A DNA stretch of 48,826 bases from Strigomonas culicis (Eukaryota; Euglenozoa; Kinetoplastea; Trypanosomatida; Trypanosomatidae): assembly GCA_000482145.1 (NCBI GenBank), contig AUXH01000065.1, positions 1 to 48,826 on the forward strand, in the 5' to 3' direction. The notes under the pieces were generated by a model, which saw nothing but the letters and a program-made list of their open reading frames with translations, was not told where the DNA came from and did no database searches. The translations under genes were made by a program, and so were the position numbers. Shown here in pieces: positions 45,224 to 48,826 of this stretch. Position 1 is the stretch's first letter; the number at the start of each line of letters is the position of its first letter.

Positions 45224-45970
45224 CTAGCCGACTCGGTCCAACAGCGCGGCGACACTGTGGACCCCTCCGGTCAGCGTCAGCGCGCCGCAGAGGCACGTCG
45301 TGGCGGCCAGGAGCACCTCATCCGGCACGGCGCGCGCTGTCGCCGCGCTCCCCTCCGCGCCGACCACGTCGGCGTCGAACAGCAGGAGCCCCTCGAGCCC
45401 CAAGCGCGGCACCACGCGCAGCAGCAGCGCGGTGTCCATCGTTGGCAGCTGGAGGGCCGCAGCGGCGGCGCCGCTTCTGCTACCGCCTTGCGCGCCTCGG
45501 CCGGGGACCGCCTGATCCCGCTGTAGCCGCACCTCCGTCGACTGGTGCACGTGCAGGAGCTGCTTGAGGACCTGAAGGCTGGAGGCGCCGGGCGTCGTGA
45601 GCTCGGCCGGCATCGACAGCCGCTGCCGGGCCTCCTGGACCGCAGCGGCACCGCCGCGCGGGAGCGTTTGTGCCGTGACGTACGACGGGTGCACTAGGCT
45701 GCACACGAACAGATCCGAGTGCCTGTGGAAGCCCACGGGCACAAGGCCCTGCAGCGCCTTGTCGAGCGCTGCCACGCTCTGCGTCGCCCAGTGGGTCGGC
45801 AAGACCAATGAGCTCTCCCTCAGGTAGCTCCTTGACTGGTGCAAAAACGGGTTTGCTGCGCCCGCATCCTCCGTGGCGGTGGCCAGCTGCTGGCCCAGAG
45901 TCCGCAAGTACTGGGAGCGGTTCTTGATGGCCTGCGCGCCTCCTTTGAAACGACGAGCTCTGAAGGCCAT
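45224..45970 (-). CDS. Hypothetical protein with possible RNase III-like fold; mitoribosomal candidate
   Basis: A 248-residue protein from ATG 45970. A basic, acid-poor start (MAFRARRFKGGAQAIKNRSQ) looks like a mitochondrial presequence. The middle and end resemble a degenerate RNase III domain: DLFVCSLVHPSYV (87-98) corresponds to the A-F-T-H-x-S-Y helix, LRVVPRLGLEGLLLFDADVV to the N-E-R-L-E-F-L-G-D-A-V-L helix without its acidic catalytic residues, and ATTCLCGALTLTGGVHSVAA to the E-A-L-I-G-A-L-Y-L-D-x-G helix. Non-catalytic RNase III folds occur in mitoribosomal proteins mL44 and mL57 and in some kinetoplastid editosome proteins. This is inference from a few motif echoes; otherwise it is a hypothetical protein. 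A Gly/Ser/Ala-rich stretch (about 155-175) looks disordered. Confidence 0.6.
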   Translation of the reverse strand: MAFRARRFKGGAQAIKNRSQYLRTLGQQLATATEDAGAANPFLHQSRSYLRESSLVLPTHWATQSVAALDKALQGLVPVGFHRHSDLFVCSLVHPSYVTAQTLPRGGAAAVQEARQRLSMPAELTTPGASSLQVLKQLLHVHQSTEVRLQRDQAVPGRGAQGGSRSGAAAAALQLPTMDTALLLRVVPRLGLEGLLLFDADVVGAEGSAATARAVPDEVLLAATTCLCGALTLTGGVHSVAALLDRVG

Positions 45971-46378
45971 ATCGGTCTAAAGATACAATGACTACTCAAC
46001 GGCAGAAAAGACGAATGCAGACAGAGAGAAACAGGAGAAGCACAAATTATCGTCAACCGGGAAACACAACGGCAAATTGCACACGAAGAAAAGCGAGAAA
46101 CGAAAGGAAAAAGAAAACGCAAGATGACAGACACAATACTGGGCTACGTGCCGGTGAAGTGTGTATGAACTTATTTTCAAGTTAGCAGCTACATAATTAG
46201 AATTATTCTACTTCTGTTAAATATATATAGATACGTTTTCGTCATCCTTATGCCTCCTACTCTAAGTTCTCATGTGGCTGGAATCGTCACGTGAGGGGTT
46301 CCATTCAAAAGGATATAAAGATCGGCATCGGCGCGGCAGAGCAGTTTACGGGTCAGACCGACGCCGGCTGTTTCCGCT
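45971..46378. other. Spacer between the ARP gene and the RNase III-like gene
   Basis: About 410 bases with the ARP 3' UTR and 5' signals of the next gene. A stretch near 46270-46380 is less AT-rich but holds no convincing reading frame or RNA. Confidence 0.6.
45977..46040 (-). promoter_or_regulatory. Trans-splice acceptor of the RNase III-like gene
   Basis: CT-rich sense-strand tract, then GTCATTGTATCTTTAG with the AG at 45978-45977, 6 nt before the ATG at 45970. An earlier AG (in TTGAGTAGTC) makes the choice uncertain. Confidence 0.5.
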
Positions 46379-47515
46379 CTAGTAGAAGAGCTTGCGATAC
46401 AGCACGGACGCGCCCTCCTCCTCCCACTCCGCGTGCGTGATCCAGAGCGCTGCGAAGGAGGAGCTGGCCGCCGCGAGCGAGGCGCCCGCCCACGCGCCAT
46501 CCGCCCGCGGCTGCACGCGGATCGCGCTGTCCCGCTCCTGGCGGTAGTAGGACGCGTCGCGGTCCTTCAGCTCCGCCGTCAGCCGCTCCTTGAAGTAGGG
46601 CACGGTGCTGCCGCCGCCGGCCACGATGTGGTGCACGGTCCGCAGCTGCCACTCCGCGTGGGTCGCGTCCTTGCACCGCACGACGAGCTGCGCGAGGTCC
46701 ACGCCGCCGACCTCGCCGCTGAAGAACACCTCGAAGGGGCTACAGCGCTGCGCCGCCGTGAGGGCGAGCGCGGAGCCGTCCGGCGCGCGCAGCTCGCAGA
46801 AGGCGGGCGGCGGCTTGAACAGCGGGTCCTGCGGCCCGCGCGGCGTGCCGGGCTGCACGAAGCCGTACGCGCGCTTCACCTTCTCCGCGATGCTCTCGGC
46901 CAGCAGCTGCCGGGCAAAGGGCGCGGTGACGTCCGGGTACGCGCACTGCAGCGACACCTCGAGCGCCGGCGCCAGCGCGGCCCCGTACTGCGCGGTGACG
47001 ACGGCGCCGCCCAGCGCGCACGCGTTCAGTGAGTGGCGCAGCAGATAGCCGTCGAGCACGGCGCCGACGGTCGTGTGGCTGTGGCCGACATCCACGACGA
47101 CGGCGGACGCCTTTCCGCTGGCCAGCGCCCAGTTCACCAGCGGGCGGCTGAAGTAGACGGCGCGGCACAGCGCGCCCTCCTCGAGGATGAGCTCGCACAG
47201 GCCCTCCATGACGTCGCTGCGCTCGTGCCACGACTCGGGCAGAACCAGCATGAGCGGCTCCGTCGCGTCACAGCGGAGGAGCTCGCACTTCAGCCGCCGC
47301 AGCGCCTCCATGTGCGCGTCGCTGTGGCGCTGCAGCTGCTGCAGCGACCACAGCGGCAAGAGCGGCGCCGCTGCCGCGGCGCGGCCGACCAGGCTCATGA
47401 AGTCGTGCGCGTCGGTGGGGGCGGCGGGCCACACGGACGGGCAGGCGTAGGTGCAGCCCATGTCGCCGATGTAGCCGCCCCGCGTGCAGTATGTGCCAAT
47501 CTCGACCACGGCCAT
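46379..47515 (-). CDS. Actin-related protein, ARP4/BAF53-like
   Basis: A 378-residue actin-fold protein from ATG 47515. Visible elements: an N-terminal phosphate-1-like segment reduced to VEIGTYCTRGGYIGD, the second phosphate segment VVVDVGHSHTTVGAVLDGYL (about 140-160), the adenosine-type VAGGGSTVPYFKERL (about 295-310), and the C-terminal GASLAAASSSFAALWITHAE followed by EWEEEGASVLYRKLF, which parallels the W-x-G-G-S-I-L-A-S...W-I-x-x-x-E-Y end of actins. Subdomain loops are short, and the D-N-G-S/T-G nucleotide-binding sequence of true actin is not recognisable, so it is an ARP, not actin. The general look is closest to nuclear ARP4, a subunit of histone acetyltransferase and remodelling complexes; the ARP class needs phylogeny. 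Confidence 0.72.
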   Translation of the reverse strand: MAVVEIGTYCTRGGYIGDMGCTYACPSVWPAAPTDAHDFMSLVGRAAAAAPLLPLWSLQQLQRHSDAHMEALRRLKCELLRCDATEPLMLVLPESWHERSDVMEGLCELILEEGALCRAVYFSRPLVNWALASGKASAVVVDVGHSHTTVGAVLDGYLLRHSLNACALGGAVVTAQYGAALAPALEVSLQCAYPDVTAPFARQLLAESIAEKVKRAYGFVQPGTPRGPQDPLFKPPPAFCELRAPDGSALALTAAQRCSPFEVFFSGEVGGVDLAQLVVRCKDATHAEWQLRTVHHIVAGGGSTVPYFKERLTAELKDRDASYYRQERDSAIRVQPRADGAWAGASLAAASSSFAALWITHAEWEEEGASVLYRKLFY

Positions 47516-47820
47516 CGCGAGCGGTGAATACTAGTATACTAATGGATCCGGCTATGGTTTCTTGTAAACCAGACACGAACAAATGTACAAGATAGAAGAG
47601 AGGGGAAAGAGCGAGAGCGCATCACAGGGCTGTAGTAGGGTATCGCATTGCCAACCAGGGCCTCATCCGCAGACCGTCGCCTCAGTCCTCCGTGCACGGC
47701 CATATCAACAAGAAGCACAAGAAGCATCATCTATGCAGATACATACAGTGCAATGCAACACACATTATATGGTAATCATACAGCAGGTGGCGCGCGCCGT
47801 GCGCTTGCGTGCGACCCGCA
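47516..47820. other. Spacer between the repeat-protein gene and the ARP gene
   Basis: 305 bases: the 3' UTR of the repeat protein and ARP splice signals. Nothing else was seen. Confidence 0.6.
47561..47617 (-). promoter_or_regulatory. Candidate trans-splice acceptor of the ARP gene
   Basis: CTCTTTCCCCTCTCTTCTATC-type tract on the sense strand, then GTCTGGTTTACAAG with the AG at 47562-47561. The 5' UTR would be about 45 nt. Confidence 0.6.
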
Positions 47821-48826
47821 CTAGCACAGCCGGACGCTCGCCAGGAGGCCCAGCTCGCGCGCCCGCTCCGCCCACTTCTCGGCGGAGAGCCGCGTGCCGA
47901 GCCGCGCGGTGCAGACGGCCAGCGCGCCGCCCTCCGCCTCGACGGGGCACCGCCGCAGCGTCTGCTGCATATCCCGCTCCACGCGGCTCAGCTCCGCGAC
48001 GGCCTCCGCCGAGACCGCCGTGATGCGCAGCTGCCACGACGGCGGCGCGCCGCCCGGCCCCGCCCCGCCCGGCGCGCCGGTCGCCCCGGCGGCGCTGCGC
48101 ACGGGCGGCACCGCCTCCTTCACAGCGTCGCGATGCGGCTCCTTCGTCGGCTGTGCCGCCACGGCTGGCGCGGCCGTCGCCGATCGCGCGGCCCTCGCAG
48201 CCATAATCGCATCCACCTCGGAGTTCTTGCGGTTGATACGTCGTGGACGGCTTGGCACCTCCCCGTGGTACGGTCGCCCCGGGGTGTCCGCCGTCGGTGG
48301 CTCCAACGCCGCTGCGGCGGCCGCACGCGCCGCACGGGCGGCGCGCCCCGCCAGGATCGCCTCCACCTCAGAGCGCTTGCGGTGGATGCGTCGTGGACGG
48401 CTTGGCGTCTCCTCGCTGGCGGGCGTGCGGCTCGCCTCCCGTGTCGTCGCGCCGCTGTCCGTGAGCTCCTCCACTTTCATGCCTTCCTGCTTCGCCTCTG
48501 CAGACACGTCCTCCGGCCGGACGCGTTTGCGGTACGCGCGCCGCACCCTGGGCACCTCGTCTGTGCCCTCCTGCTTCGCCTCTGCAGACACGTCCTCCGG
48601 CCGGACGCGTTTGCGGTACGCGCGCCGCTGCCGCGGCGCTTCGGTCGGTGGTGGGGTGTCCGCCGTCGGTGGCTCCACCGCCGCTGCGGCGGCCGCACGC
48701 GCCGCACGGGCCGCACGCGCCGCCAGGATCGCCTCCAACTCGGAGCGCTTGCGGTGGATGCGTCGTGGACGGCTTGGCGTCTCCTCGCTGGCGGGCGTGC
48801 GGCTCGCCTCCCGTGTCGTCGCGCCG
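47821..48826 (-). CDS. Repeat-containing basic/Ala-rich protein, 5' end outside the window
   Basis: The frame is open to the right edge with no in-frame ATG near it, so the N-terminus lies beyond the window; at least 335 residues are present. It is built of repeated modules: a basic box SRPRRIHRKRSE, an Ala/Arg helix (EAILAARAARAARAAAAAA), then EPPTADTP, and a second basic box RRAYRKRVRPEDVSAEAKQEG that occurs twice in tandem. A third, diverged copy (RRINRKNSEVDAIMAARAAR) precedes a unique C-terminal domain of about 90 residues (SWQLRITAVSAEAVAELSRV to LLASVRLC). I recognise no family. Arg/Lys boxes alternating with Ala-rich helices could bind nucleic acid, tubulin or acidic partners, but nothing decides this. 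Confidence is high for a gene, nil for function. Confidence 0.75.
   Translation of the reverse strand, partial: GATTREASRTPASEETPSRPRRIHRKRSELEAILAARAARAARAAAAAAVEPPTADTPPPTEAPRQRRAYRKRVRPEDVSAEAKQEGTDEVPRVRRAYRKRVRPEDVSAEAKQEGMKVEELTDSGATTREASRTPASEETPSRPRRIHRKRSEVEAILAGRAARAARAAAAAALEPPTADTPGRPYHGEVPSRPRRINRKNSEVDAIMAARAARSATAAPAVAAQPTKEPHRDAVKEAVPPVRSAAGATGAPGGAGPGGAPPSWQLRITAVSAEAVAELSRVERDMQQTLRRCPVEAEGGALAVCTARLGTRLSAEKWAERARELGLLASVRLC
48281..48826 (-). repeat. 372-nt coding repeat, two near-identical copies (second truncated by the window edge)
   Basis: Bases 48281-48454 recur at 48653-48826 with an exact offset of 372 nt (124 codons) and few differences. The period is a multiple of three, so the reading frame is kept. 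A third, diverged copy of the basic box plus Ala helix lies at about 48180-48245. Confidence 0.88.
48485..48628 (-). repeat. 84-nt tandem subrepeat with a 60-nt perfectly identical core
   Basis: Bases 48485-48544 and 48569-48628 read identically by eye, an offset of 84 nt (28 codons). They encode the two copies of RRAYRKRVRPEDVSAEAKQEG, nested inside the 372-nt repeat. Confidence 0.9.

Noticed and set aside
1..48826. Search for tRNA, snoRNA, transposon, CRISPR or viral remnants
   Set aside because: None recognised by reading; structured RNAs could be missed without a covariance-model search.

Overview
The window looks like part of one directional gene cluster (polycistronic transcription unit) from a trypanosomatid or closely related kinetoplastid nuclear genome. 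All 18 genes I support lie on the minus strand. None shows any sign of a cis-spliced intron. GC-rich coding sequence alternates with short AT-rich spacers, and almost every gene has a polypyrimidine tract followed by an AG just upstream of its ATG, the hallmark of spliced-leader trans-splicing. Content agrees: a PDZ-containing TOR3-type kinase (described from trypanosomes and Leishmania), an axonemal dynein heavy chain, and kinetoplastid-style conserved hypotheticals. A COX assembly factor (COA5/PET191) argues for a working complex IV and so against Phytomonas. I cannot name the genus.

Transcription runs from right to left. Entering at the right edge: a 5'-truncated repeat protein (47821-48826), an ARP4-like actin-related protein, a possible RNase III-fold mitoribosomal protein, a PGM2-type phosphoglucomutase/phosphopentomutase, a WDR11-like propeller protein, a SET-like protein, a one-TM hypothetical, mitochondrial uL14, a TTC1-like TPR protein, a coiled-coil protein, an F-box-like protein, a small aquaporin, SmD3, a TPR-J cochaperone, a 4,601-residue dynein heavy chain (best fit I1/f alpha, DNAH10-like), a type II membrane hypothetical, a PDK/BCKDK-family kinase, COA5/PET191, and TOR3, which ends near the left edge.

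Neighbours are functionally unrelated, as is normal for such clusters: cytosolic signalling (TOR3), the axoneme (dynein), mitochondrial functions (the kinase, COA5, uL14m, perhaps the RNase III-like protein), splicing (SmD3), and chaperone or ubiquitin-type adaptors. Regulation should be mainly post-transcriptional. I saw no promoter, strand switch, tRNA, snoRNA, transposon or CRISPR.

The most useful observations are: (i) for four genes the longest ORF runs through its own splice-acceptor tract, giving false N-termini, one of which mimics a membrane segment; (ii) the aquaporin has Leu where the selectivity-filter Arg normally sits; (iii) TOR3 combines a mid-protein PDZ domain, a kinase-FATC insertion and FRB substitutions expected to abolish rapamycin binding; (iv) the SET-like protein lacks the canonical NH motif; (v) a short protein may be an unrecognised RNase III-fold mitoribosomal subunit; (vi) the right-edge protein contains nested 372-nt and 84-nt repeats that appear recently homogenised. 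I did not find a convincing new multi-gene system.
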